Shown here piece by piece: positions 31,223-38,511 of a DNA stretch of 39,286 nt. The first letter of the stretch is position 1, and each line of letters opens with the position of its first letter. This stretch comes from Spirochaetia bacterium (GTDB lineage Bacteria; Spirochaetota; Spirochaetia; Treponematales; Breznakiellaceae). Location: the NCBI GenBank assembly GCA_025997755.1, contig BNVA01000004.1, positions 1-39,286 of the forward strand, read 5' to 3'. The notes under the pieces are model-generated. The model saw nothing but the letters and a program-made list of their open reading frames with translations. It was not told the origin of the DNA and ran no database searches. A program made the position numbers and the translations under genes.

Positions 31223-33439
31223 CTACTTATATACTGTTTTCCGCATCTCCCTGCGGCGCTTTACCAAAAACGTTGCCACGTCGATACCGTGCGTACCGCG
31301 TCCGAAACCGGCATCCATGCCTGCCTCTACCGCCAATTTTGGGACAACCTGTGTACCACCTGCGATAATGATGATCTTACCACGGATGCCTTTTTCGATG
31401 GCAAGCTCGTGTATCCGCTTCATGCTCTTGTAGTGAATGTCATCGTGACTGATTATAGTCGATGCCATGATCACGGAGGCATTCATCTCAATGGCGGCAT
31501 CGACAAGCTTTTCCACCGGAACCGATGTACCAAGGTAACTAACTTCTATGCCGAAGCGTTCTATGCCGCCGTGCTTTATGTCGATGATTTCGCGTAATCC
31601 TACGGAATGTTCGTCCTGTCCCACGGTACCGCAGACAATTTTAAGCGGGTACGCCGATACATCGTCACGTATTTCGTCATCGGATAGAATTTCAGGGATG
31701 GGCGGAATTTCCAGTTTGCCGGTATCAATATCAAAATTTACCTTACCCTTTAACTCAATGCGCGTTCCCTCAGCTTCCTGCATAACCTCGGCGTTGATAA
31801 CTTCCGGCTCTTGGAGATTCATCTTTTTTGCAAATTCGATAGCCGCCGCCTCCGCAACGCGCTTTTCCACCGGCAGGAACATATTGATCATTACAATGCC
31901 GTCTGCCGCCCATTCCATCTCCGGCTTCAAGAGGTTTGTATTGCGGTACTTTGCGTTTTCCGCCATACGCGCCGTAACTGAATCCGACGGGTCAAGTTCA
32001 TCAATATAAACGATCTTTTCCGGCTTCTCGAAGGTACAGCCGTCTATCAATTTAGAAGGATCGTTTTTTGCGGAAGGATCGTATTGCTCTACATTGTTGT
32101 ATCCGAAGTGGGCTGTTACCGGCGCAAAGTAGTCTTTTTCACGTTTATAAACCGTGTCCGCACCTACACCCGCATCCGCCTTGCGGACAATCGCATCGCC
32201 ATTACGCTCAGGGTATAAACCTGAATCCACAAAAAAGCCTTCTTCCACCGCCTTGAAATAACCGCCCGCTTCAATTATCTCCTCCATAAATAGACAAGCG
32301 CGTTCTTCTATTTCGCGCACCTTTTCGCGCAAGGGACCATCTTTTTTTAGCTCAACCATGTCCATAAGTCCGTCAAGCCCCATGAACGTTTGTTTTGCCG
32401 TATCACAGGCTTCGATATTGTAGATATGCCACGGCACGTTGCGTCCCTCGTCCGGCGTTATCGTAGACTGAATGTCTGCGCTGGTTAGCTTGGAGACCAG
32501 CATATTTAGGACATGAGTTACCGTACTTTCACGGGCGGAGGCTTCCATATATTTCGTGTTCATCTGCGCCCTCATACGGTATTTGCGGCATAGGTCGCGC
32601 AGGGCTACGGCGTAGGGCAGATCCATGAACACGCAGGGAGCGGGCGGCGCTGTAGGCGGCACTGTGGAAAGACAGATATTGCCGGGCTTTATTCCCGCTT
32701 TTTCGGAAAAAAGGCTGTTTATCGAATGTTGAACAATGAGTTCCGGCATTACCTTCCAAGCCTCGCGGGCTGTCGCGTTTGCGTTATGCGCACCGTCAAT
32801 CTGCGCCATATCCGCCCATGCCATAATTTTTTTTGATTCGCAGGCATCGACAAAGGAACGCACCATATTGATATTGCGGTAAAGCACATTGTACTGCGGG
32901 TCTTGGTGAGCGCCGTTTATGCCCTCCTCGGCAAACAGTACAGCCACCTCGGGTCCCGCCACACCGGAAACATAGGAGTGGTAGTTGATTGGTCTGCCGA
33001 CTTCTTCCTCGATAAGGTCTAGCGCTTTTCTTTGGGCGCGTATCTGCTTTCGGGTTATAGGCACCCCGCCCACACCCTGAGGGGTACCTTCCATAAGACC
33101 GTCGATGTGAGACTGCCCCGCCGTGCGTATGACCATGATATGATCCGCGCCATGCCATGCCGCCATGCGCATACGGCGTATGTCGTCCTCAAAACGTCCG
33201 CTGGCTATCTCCGTCGTGATAACAGGCTGAGGCTGCGGGTCTATGCTTTCAAAGTACTTAGCCGACGGCAGCGGAACATCATTTTTGAGCGGGCTTGACG
33301 CATCTCTGTATGTAAACGGCCCCATTACCAGCTTCGTCTCCGGTTTACGCCATGTCCAGCCCTTGCGTTTAGGCTGATACTTATCTAAATCTTTTAAGAT
33401 ATTCTCGATGTCGAGTTTTTTGTTCGGTTCCAATTTCAT
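31223..33439 (-). CDS. oraE: D-ornithine 4,5-aminomutase, large (E) subunit
   Basis: A 738-residue subunit that uses adenosylcobalamin and PLP to move the terminal amino group of D-ornithine, giving 2,4-diaminopentanoate. The B12 domain is C-terminal. The base-off motif DxHxxG is D-E-H-S-V-G with H611, followed 11 residues later by K622. The same H-to-K spacing is known in the Clostridium sticklandii enzyme, where the lysine holds PLP. Later blocks are SYLGTSVPVEKLVDAA, VIMASTIISHD and IIIIAGGTQV, typical of B12 Rossmann folds. The N-terminal part is a TIM-type barrel, including VITTEIASGRFEDDIRRMRM. The ribosome binding site AGGAGA precedes the ATG. Length and context leave little doubt. Confidence 0.96.
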   Translation of the reverse strand: MKLEPNKKLDIENILKDLDKYQPKRKGWTWRKPETKLVMGPFTYRDASSPLKNDVPLPSAKYFESIDPQPQPVITTEIASGRFEDDIRRMRMAAWHGADHIMVIRTAGQSHIDGLMEGTPQGVGGVPITRKQIRAQRKALDLIEEEVGRPINYHSYVSGVAGPEVAVLFAEEGINGAHQDPQYNVLYRNINMVRSFVDACESKKIMAWADMAQIDGAHNANATAREAWKVMPELIVQHSINSLFSEKAGIKPGNICLSTVPPTAPPAPCVFMDLPYAVALRDLCRKYRMRAQMNTKYMEASARESTVTHVLNMLVSKLTSADIQSTITPDEGRNVPWHIYNIEACDTAKQTFMGLDGLMDMVELKKDGPLREKVREIEERACLFMEEIIEAGGYFKAVEEGFFVDSGLYPERNGDAIVRKADAGVGADTVYKREKDYFAPVTAHFGYNNVEQYDPSAKNDPSKLIDGCTFEKPEKIVYIDELDPSDSVTARMAENAKYRNTNLLKPEMEWAADGIVMINMFLPVEKRVAEAAAIEFAKKMNLQEPEVINAEVMQEAEGTRIELKGKVNFDIDTGKLEIPPIPEILSDDEIRDDVSAYPLKIVCGTVGQDEHSVGLREIIDIKHGGIERFGIEVSYLGTSVPVEKLVDAAIEMNASVIMASTIISHDDIHYKSMKRIHELAIEKGIRGKIIIIAGGTQVVPKLAVEAGMDAGFGRGTHGIDVATFLVKRRREMRKTVYK

Positions 33440-33448
33440 GTATGTCTC

Positions 33449-33805
33449 CTATTTGAACAATGACACTGCCTCATCCCAAATTTTACCGCCCGAAACCAGC
33501 AATAAGCTGGCATCTTTTACCGGTATTTTTTTGATCTTTGCCAGTTTATAAACCACATGTCCCGCCCCGTGTCCGATAAGTCCCTTGCCTATACAGCCGT
33601 CCACGATAACTTTGGCGTCGATTGACGAAATACCCATGCGTAAAAGCACCGAGCGTTCTATCGAAGGCGAGGTATTTGTCCTGCCAAGTTCCAAAAGCGG
33701 GTCTACAACCTTGCCCGTAAGTTCCCAAAAATACTTGTATAAATCGTCGCCGCTCAATGAGGCGATTTTTTTCCTGCGCTGTAAGTAATCATCTTGTCGT
33801 TTCAT
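33449..33805 (-). CDS. oraS: D-ornithine 4,5-aminomutase, small (S) subunit
   Basis: A 118-residue partner of OraE; the two form the active heterotetramer. Typical segments are YKYFWELTGKVVDPLLELGR, SPSIERSVLLRMGISS and GCIGKGLIGHGAGHVVYKLA. The length matches the known S subunit. Its stop lies 9 bases before oraE and its start 9 bases after ortB, so it is within a tight operon. The subunit binds no cofactor itself but is needed for activity and stability of the complex. Confidence 0.94.
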   Translation of the reverse strand: MKRQDDYLQRRKKIASLSGDDLYKYFWELTGKVVDPLLELGRTNTSPSIERSVLLRMGISSIDAKVIVDGCIGKGLIGHGAGHVVYKLAKIKKIPVKDASLLLVSGGKIWDEAVSLFK

Positions 33806-33814
33806 AATTTTCTC

Positions 33815-35230
33815 CTATAAATCCGCTATCGCTTTTCTTACAAAGTCCTCGTCCTTCTTAGTTTCCACAGCTAAGAACGCTATGTCTGCCTCCGTCGGCT
33901 TGTTGCCGTAGGTGTTTATCGCCGTTTTTATCAGAGATTTACGGATATGATCCAAATCAAGCTCCGTTGCTTTGATAAGCGATGGATGCGAGGGCAAAAT
34001 AAGATTTTTCCCAGGCGTCTCGTCTTTGGGGTCTCCAAACGAAACTTCTATCCCGTTGTTCCTTGCAAACGAAAGTTGAGGCTGAACATGCTTACCCGCG
34101 CCCGTGTACTCCGTTTCCTGCACAAGGATCATCTTGTCTTCGCTCATATCCTGAGAGAGGGCGAAGGCGGCTGCAAGCGATGTGTTTCCGGCGGGACCTT
34201 TTTCAAGACCTTCAAGACTTGCCAAAGTTTCCGTCATGTAGAAGACGCTGCCCTGAGTTACCGTTACATAGCGATCCATGTAGCGTAGAGGGCGCGCCGC
34301 CGAGCGCGGTACATCGGAACGGTCAGGCCATGCGGCAAATGGAACGCCGAAACCGGTGTGTCCTGTTGTAAAAGACTTCTTGTTAAACTGACCGTCGCTT
34401 GCCATGTGCAGTCCCGACAAATTAACGCTTGCCCCAATAACCTGTCCCTTGAAACCCGACTGAAGCAAACCGCGCGCCGTGCCTGTAAGGTTACCGCCGC
34501 CCGCATTGGTGCAGACCACCGCATCCGGGTCGCATCCGTACTTAGACCTGCACTGAGAGACAATTTCCACACCCAAAGTTTCGATACCTGCAATACCGAA
34601 CGGCGTGTAAAGTGAGGCGTTAAAGTAGCCAGTCTCCTCCAAAAGCAGCAAAAATTTGTAAAAAAGTTCAGGTCCTACGGAAAGTTGAACAACTTCCGCT
34701 CCAAGCGCCTCGCATTTTCTAGCCTTTTCGATGATTTCCGGCTGTCCCAAGCCTTTTGAATCGTAACATTCCTGTACGACTATGCACTTTAAGCCGAGCA
34801 TAGCCGCCTGCGAGGCGACCGCCGCACCATAATTGCCGCTCGTTGCCGAAATTACGCCCTTAAAGCCTAATTCTTTTGCATGATATACGGAATTTGCCGC
34901 CCGTCTAACCTTAAAACTGCCTGACGGGTTCGCCGCTTCGTCTTTTATCACGATACGCGCCCCCATTCCATTTTTTCCTGCGGCGGCGGCGCATTTACGC
35001 GCAAGCGTTGTGATATTCCTCATCTCGATTAAAGGAGTATTCCCTACATGGACTTTTGCCTGAATATCCTGCATTTGCTTTAAGGTATAACCGGTCTCTT
35101 TCATCATTCTTTCATAGTCAAAGGCGATGGAGCCGCTCTCAAAAATACCGTAGTCAATGCCCACGGACTTTTTCATGATCTCCGCCTTGCGCGCCATAAC
35201 CGATGTGTAATCATTATTTTTTGCCGTCAT
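33815..35230 (-). CDS. ortB: 2-amino-4-oxopentanoate thiolase, beta subunit
   Basis: A 471-residue PLP protein of the threonine synthase/tryptophan synthase beta fold. The PLP lysine is K107 in EAANPSGSFKVRRA. The glycine-rich phosphate loop is probably VCTNAGGGNLTGTARG. It works with OrtA to cleave 2-amino-4-oxopentanoate with CoA, giving acetyl-CoA and D-alanine. The N-terminal region (IMKKSVGIDYGIFESGSIAF) also fits the OrtB family. The start overlaps the ortA stop by ATGA. Simple annotation often mislabels such proteins as threonine synthase or cysteate-type synthases; the operon context decides the call. Confidence 0.93.
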   Translation of the reverse strand: MTAKNNDYTSVMARKAEIMKKSVGIDYGIFESGSIAFDYERMMKETGYTLKQMQDIQAKVHVGNTPLIEMRNITTLARKCAAAAGKNGMGARIVIKDEAANPSGSFKVRRAANSVYHAKELGFKGVISATSGNYGAAVASQAAMLGLKCIVVQECYDSKGLGQPEIIEKARKCEALGAEVVQLSVGPELFYKFLLLLEETGYFNASLYTPFGIAGIETLGVEIVSQCRSKYGCDPDAVVCTNAGGGNLTGTARGLLQSGFKGQVIGASVNLSGLHMASDGQFNKKSFTTGHTGFGVPFAAWPDRSDVPRSAARPLRYMDRYVTVTQGSVFYMTETLASLEGLEKGPAGNTSLAAAFALSQDMSEDKMILVQETEYTGAGKHVQPQLSFARNNGIEVSFGDPKDETPGKNLILPSHPSLIKATELDLDHIRKSLIKTAINTYGNKPTEADIAFLAVETKKDEDFVRKAIADL

Positions 35231-35526
35231 GCCGCGCCTCCAAACACTATGTCCCGCACCTGCTCGCTAATAACAAGCAACTCCGGTACATAGCCGCCGA
35301 ACCCGTGCTTGTAGCTGGGATTCGCCTCAAGCAGCTTTCCCGATTCAAGCCGCCCTGTACGGGTGATAACCTCTACCTGTGCGCCGATTTCGGCATCCGC
35401 CTGTAAGCGGCCTTTTACCCACATCTCAAGCGGCACGCATTTTGTATCCTGCGGTACCTGCGGCGCCCTTTCGGAAGACTGCAGAATAATTTTGTGTATC
35501 AATACCCAAGTACCTTTAGTTACCAT
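35227..35526 (-). CDS. ortA: 2-amino-4-oxopentanoate thiolase, alpha subunit
   Basis: A 99-residue protein. It has GTWVLIHKIILQSSERAPQV, PLEMWVKGRLQADAEIG and the terminal part HGFGGYVPELLVISEQVRD, as in OrtA of Clostridium sticklandii-type pathways. It has no cofactor motif, and pairs with OrtB to form the thiolase. Its stop is shared with the ortB start (ATGA), and the ord gene ends 9 bases upstream. Small proteins like this are easy to miss, but the overlap and order are diagnostic. Confidence 0.93.
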   Translation of the reverse strand: MVTKGTWVLIHKIILQSSERAPQVPQDTKCVPLEMWVKGRLQADAEIGAQVEVITRTGRLESGKLLEANPSYKHGFGGYVPELLVISEQVRDIVFGGAA

Positions 35527-35535
35527 GTTTTCCTC

Positions 35536-36594
35536 CTACTTAACTATCTTTGCCTCTTCGCAGATCATATCCCGCATATCACCCATTATCGCGTGAGGAA
35601 CCGGCAGCGTGATCATAGTTTGCAGTCCGGGACGGGCGTTTATGATGTGAGGGATCATGTTTACTATCATAGCTATAGTTCCGATGCCGCCCGGGACTTC
35701 AGGAGAATTCACCATGTTGATTGAAGGCGTTCCCTTGATGATCACATAATCGCCGGTTTTTACGCCCACTTGTTCCGGTTCGATCTGCTGAGGGTGATCC
35801 ATCTCGATCATGAGTTTGCCGTCAATGTAGCCCTCGCCTTTCATTGCGCAGCCCGCGACATTGCCCGCCTTGGCAAAGCCGTATGGCGATTTTCTGTCAA
35901 CATCGGTGATTATTGGCTCCATCGACTGCTTAACTTCGCCTGCTTTCCAGCCCAATGCCTCGCTAATCATGCCGATTGATTCCGCAAAACCGACGTGTCC
36001 GGCGAGCTTGCCCGATTTGACATCGGCGCGGAATTGGTCGGGCGTCATGCCTATGCCCTGCTCCTCCATAACTGCCGGTCCAAATGGTGAAAGGCTGTTT
36101 ACCCGCCTTGAAACGATGTGATCAACACTCTTGCAGCAACCCGTCATAAGAATAACGAGCAGATCCATGATAAGCCCCGGGTTTATACCCGTACCCAGCA
36201 CGGAAACGCCGTTTGCTTTTGCTATCGCATCGATTTTTTTGGTAAGCTCAGGCTCCTTTGCCGCAGGATACGCCATCTCCTCGGCACTTGTAACTATGTT
36301 AATTTTCTTTTCCAGAATGAATTTAATTTTATCAAACGCCTTGGCGGTAAAGGAGTCGGTACAAAGAATAACCACATCGGCGGCTTTTTCTTTTATCACA
36401 TCATTCTCGGAGCCGATTATCACATCGGGACGGTTACCGCGCTTAACCGAAAGAAAATCGTACATACTCTTTCCGATTTTCCCCCCGCGTCCTACCGCGC
36501 CCACAATGTCAACGCCCTTCTTTTCGAGCAGCATTTCCGCAATACCGGAACCCATGGCGCCCAGCCCCCAGATGATTACCTTTACGTTCTGCAT
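35536..36594 (-). CDS. ord: 2,4-diaminopentanoate dehydrogenase
   Basis: A 352-residue NAD(P)-dependent oxidoreductase that oxidises 2,4-diaminopentanoate and releases ammonia to give 2-amino-4-oxopentanoate. A Rossmann fold opens the protein, with VIIWGLGAMGSGIAE near residue 6. Later segments, GTGINPGLIMDLLVILMTGC and FGPAVMEEQGIGMTPDQF, fit the Ord family and resemble dihydrodipicolinate reductase-like folds. It is the first gene of the operon. The ATG at 36594 follows AGGGGGT, a good ribosome binding site, and a clear promoter lies about 80 bases upstream. Confidence 0.94.
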   Translation of the reverse strand: MQNVKVIIWGLGAMGSGIAEMLLEKKGVDIVGAVGRGGKIGKSMYDFLSVKRGNRPDVIIGSENDVIKEKAADVVILCTDSFTAKAFDKIKFILEKKINIVTSAEEMAYPAAKEPELTKKIDAIAKANGVSVLGTGINPGLIMDLLVILMTGCCKSVDHIVSRRVNSLSPFGPAVMEEQGIGMTPDQFRADVKSGKLAGHVGFAESIGMISEALGWKAGEVKQSMEPIITDVDRKSPYGFAKAGNVAGCAMKGEGYIDGKLMIEMDHPQQIEPEQVGVKTGDYVIIKGTPSINMVNSPEVPGGIGTIAMIVNMIPHIINARPGLQTMITLPVPHAIMGDMRDMICEEAKIVK

Positions 36595-36672
36595 AATTAC
36601 CCCCTGGTAAAAAGTATTTTAGTCGATGTACGGTTTAATCCTGCGCCGCTCTGCGGTGCGGGTTCATTGATG

Positions 36673-36701
36673 ATATTAACACTGCGGGCGCTGTTTGTCG
36701 A
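36673..36701 (-). promoter_or_regulatory. Promoter of the ornithine operon
   Basis: On the minus strand, TCGACA (36701-36696) and TAATAT (36678-36673) are 17 bases apart. Transcription would start about 70 bases before the ord ATG. The leader contains a short GC-rich inverted repeat (CCGC-AGA-GCGG). I see no B12 riboswitch pattern. Confidence 0.6.
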
Positions 36702-36844
36702 AATAATTCATTTTTTTAAAAAAGTTCAAAATAAAACTTCCCTTTTTGGAAAATCCGTGTTATAATGCCGGATTTTTGTTGAATCTTGCGAAAGTTTTTA
36801 TTTGACAACCGGCGCCGAATAAGTTCACGGCTATCCAAAAGACT

Positions 36845-37447
36845 TTACCATTGGCGTGGAATAAATCCGGCAGGAGGTTCCGCAAGACTAACGGATTCGC
36901 CTGTTAATTCCAACACAAAAAAACCGGCGCTATGTGCGCGATCCCGTATTTCCGCCTTCACAATACCGCCTGCCAAAGCTCCAAGCAATATTTTGCCTTT
37001 ACAGTCGGCTGGAGGATATTTTAGTATAAGTTCCATTCGCTTTAGATGATAGTCAACATCGTCTTCTCTATGTAAAGATGCCTTTACTTCCACAGCCATA
37101 GCATACTCGCCGTTTGCAAGTAAAATATCTATGTCGGAACGTATGCGGTTGTTTTCATCGTAGATAGGGAGACGCTGGTATGCACGTTTAAGATTATATG
37201 GGTAGGCGTCAAATTTTTCCCACAATCTGGCGGCGATTAGCGTTTCTATGAGTTCCCCCAGTGAACGGTTAAGCCCGCCGACATTTGCGGTTACGCGATC
37301 AACTCTTTCGCACATCTTGTCCACCCGTTCGTCCATTTCTTTAGAAATACGTGCTGCTTCTTTTAGTTCTTCACGATTTTCCATTAGCGCCGCCCAGACT
37401 TTCTCAAAGGTAAGTCCCATTTGCGGTTTATGCATTTCCATTGCCAT
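36845..37447 (-). CDS. PD-(D/E)XK nuclease-like protein with helical N-terminus
   Basis: A 200-residue protein. Residues 12-60 are strongly helical, with heptad-like spacing (EKVWAALMENREELKEAARI). A restriction-endonuclease-like core follows: SDIDILLANGEYAMAVEVK gives D107 and the E120-x-K122 pair, the classic D...ExK metal site. GKILLGALAGG and AGFFVLELTGESV are the later strands. The C-terminus ends in FIPRQW. Proteins of this kind are common in Treponema and related bacteria and are usually called DUF3782-like or PD-(D/E)XK-like; their role is unknown. The ATG at 37447 follows GGAGG by 6 bases. It is divergent from a similar gene at 37642. Confidence 0.82.
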   Translation of the reverse strand: MAMEMHKPQMGLTFEKVWAALMENREELKEAARISKEMDERVDKMCERVDRVTANVGGLNRSLGELIETLIAARLWEKFDAYPYNLKRAYQRLPIYDENNRIRSDIDILLANGEYAMAVEVKASLHREDDVDYHLKRMELILKYPPADCKGKILLGALAGGIVKAEIRDRAHSAGFFVLELTGESVSLAEPPAGFIPRQW

Positions 37448-37461
37448 ATACTACCTCCGTA

Positions 37462-37513
37462 ACGGCTTTATATTACACCAAAAAGCCGTAGTACACTAGA
37501 TATTACGGTGTAA
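37462..37513. repeat. Two interleaved inverted repeats between the divergent nuclease-like genes
   Basis: ACGGCTTT (37462-37469) and AAAGCCGT (37482-37489) form an 8-bp stem with a 12-base loop. TTACACC (37473-37479) and GGTGTAA (37507-37513) form a second, overlapping pair. On the minus strand the first hairpin ends just before the ribosome binding site of the gene at 37447, so it could hide or expose that site, or it may be an operator. Confidence 0.6.
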
Positions 37514-37588
37514 ATGTTCGCGGCGCTTGTATTGTGGTAGGCGTCTATGATGAATGTCATAAATTTGACATTATCCTTGAGTTTTTCA

Positions 37589-37617
37589 TTGACTTTTCCA
37601 TAAACCGGTACTAAATT
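37589..37617 (+). promoter_or_regulatory. Promoter of the plus-strand nuclease-like gene
   Basis: TTGACT (37589-37594) and TAAATT (37612-37617) are 17 bases apart. The G-rich site GGGGGTGCT ends directly before the ATG at 37642. Confidence 0.6.
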
Positions 37618-37641
37618 CACAATATAAATGTTGGGGGTGCT

Positions 37642-38340
37642 ATGCCAAAACTAGCAGAACGAAAAACCAAAAAAGAAATAACACTTGCGGACTTAAACCG
37701 TCAATTGTATGAAAGCCGAAAGGAATGGGACAGACAAATCGCCGCTGAACGGAAGCGCCGTGAGGAATCTGTAAGGGAATGGAAAGAGCAGATGTCTGCA
37801 GAACGAAAAGCGAGATCCGAACTAAGCGCCGAGCTTGAAAAAAAAGCTGCGGAATCACGCGCCCAGCTTGATAAGGAAATCGCGGAATCAAACAGGGAAT
37901 TAAACAAAAAAATGGGCGATTTGGGTATAACACTCGGTGATATTACGGAGTTTTCTTTTAACCCAGATGTTGTTATGCAAAAGTTTTGCGATATGGGCTA
38001 TGAACTTGAATCGGCAGCGCGTGATGTTATATTCAAAAATGAAAAAAACGAGCGGTTAGCGGAAGTCGATATTCTCTTACAAAACGGCAAAGATGTTATT
38101 TTTGTTGAAATAAAAACTAAAGCGAGAAAAAAAGATATTGATGAGTTAATTGAAAGAATAAAGACATTTCATACCCGCTTTTTTACCGAAAAGAGAATTA
38201 TCGGGGCGATAGCAGGCTCTGTTATACCGGAGAGCGTTAAAAATTATGCACTAAATCAAGGGGTTTATGTTATCGAACAAACCGGAGAAACAATAAAAAT
38301 CGAAACACAAAACAATAAATTCAAACCAAAAAAGTGGTAA
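37642..38340 (+). CDS. PD-(D/E)XK nuclease-like protein with coiled-coil N-terminus
   Basis: A 232-residue protein. Residues 15-95 form a long charged coiled coil (for example REESVREWKEQMSAERKARS). The nuclease-like core has D143 in AEVDILLQNGKDVIFVEIK, with E156 and K158, so the D...ExK site is complete. GAIAGSVIPESVKNYALNQG and VYVIEQTGETI correspond to the last strands. It ends in KFKPKKW, close in layout to the FIPRQW end of its divergent neighbour. The two are therefore probably distant paralogues or partners. No methyltransferase, helicase or immunity gene is seen nearby. The substrate, and whether it cuts DNA at all, are unknown. Confidence 0.83.
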   Translation: MPKLAERKTKKEITLADLNRQLYESRKEWDRQIAAERKRREESVREWKEQMSAERKARSELSAELEKKAAESRAQLDKEIAESNRELNKKMGDLGITLGDITEFSFNPDVVMQKFCDMGYELESAARDVIFKNEKNERLAEVDILLQNGKDVIFVEIKTKARKKDIDELIERIKTFHTRFFTEKRIIGAIAGSVIPESVKNYALNQGVYVIEQTGETIKIETQNNKFKPKKW

Positions 38341-38392
38341 AAACCTTCGTGCGCCGTCGTGTCCGTTGTGGTTAAATTATGTACACCCGCCC

Positions 38393-38432
38393 AAAAAAGA
38401 AACCCCCGCAGGTGCGGACACCTGCGGGGGTT
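38393..38432 (-). terminator. Strong intrinsic terminator facing the right-end gene
   Basis: AACCCCCGCAGGTG (38401-38414) and CACCTGCGGGGGTT (38419-38432) form a perfect 14-bp GC-rich stem with a 4-base loop. On the minus strand the stem is followed by TCTTTTTT (38400-38393). It should end the gene at 38512. For the plus-strand gene the tail is poor, so it would work mainly in one direction. Confidence 0.88.
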
Positions 38433-38463
38433 GTTGTAACAATAAGTTAGCTAATGCTGCTTA

Positions 38464-38496
38464 TTAACCGTAAGCGCTTTAAGCGCCTATGGTTAA
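38464..38496. repeat. Imperfect inverted repeat after the right-end gene
   Basis: TTAACCGTAAGCGC (38464-38477) pairs with GCGCCTATGGTTAA (38483-38496), allowing one G-T pair and one A-C mismatch, around a 5-base loop. It lies between the stop of the right-end gene and the strong terminator. It may be an mRNA stabilising hairpin. Confidence 0.5.
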
Positions 38497-38511
38497 GTTA
38501 GCAAATTAATT

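Noticed and set aside
29250..33298. Numerous ORFs opposite nhaC, the MutL-like gene and oraE
   Set aside because: They are antisense to genes with clear family motifs and show no coding features of their own.
36595..36780. Possible cobalamin riboswitch before the B12-dependent operon
   Set aside because: The leader is only about 70 bases after the predicted start, and no B12-box-like sequence was recognised.
36757..36801. TATAAT and TTGACA on the plus strand upstream of 36845
   Set aside because: The two boxes are in the wrong order and no plus-strand gene follows.
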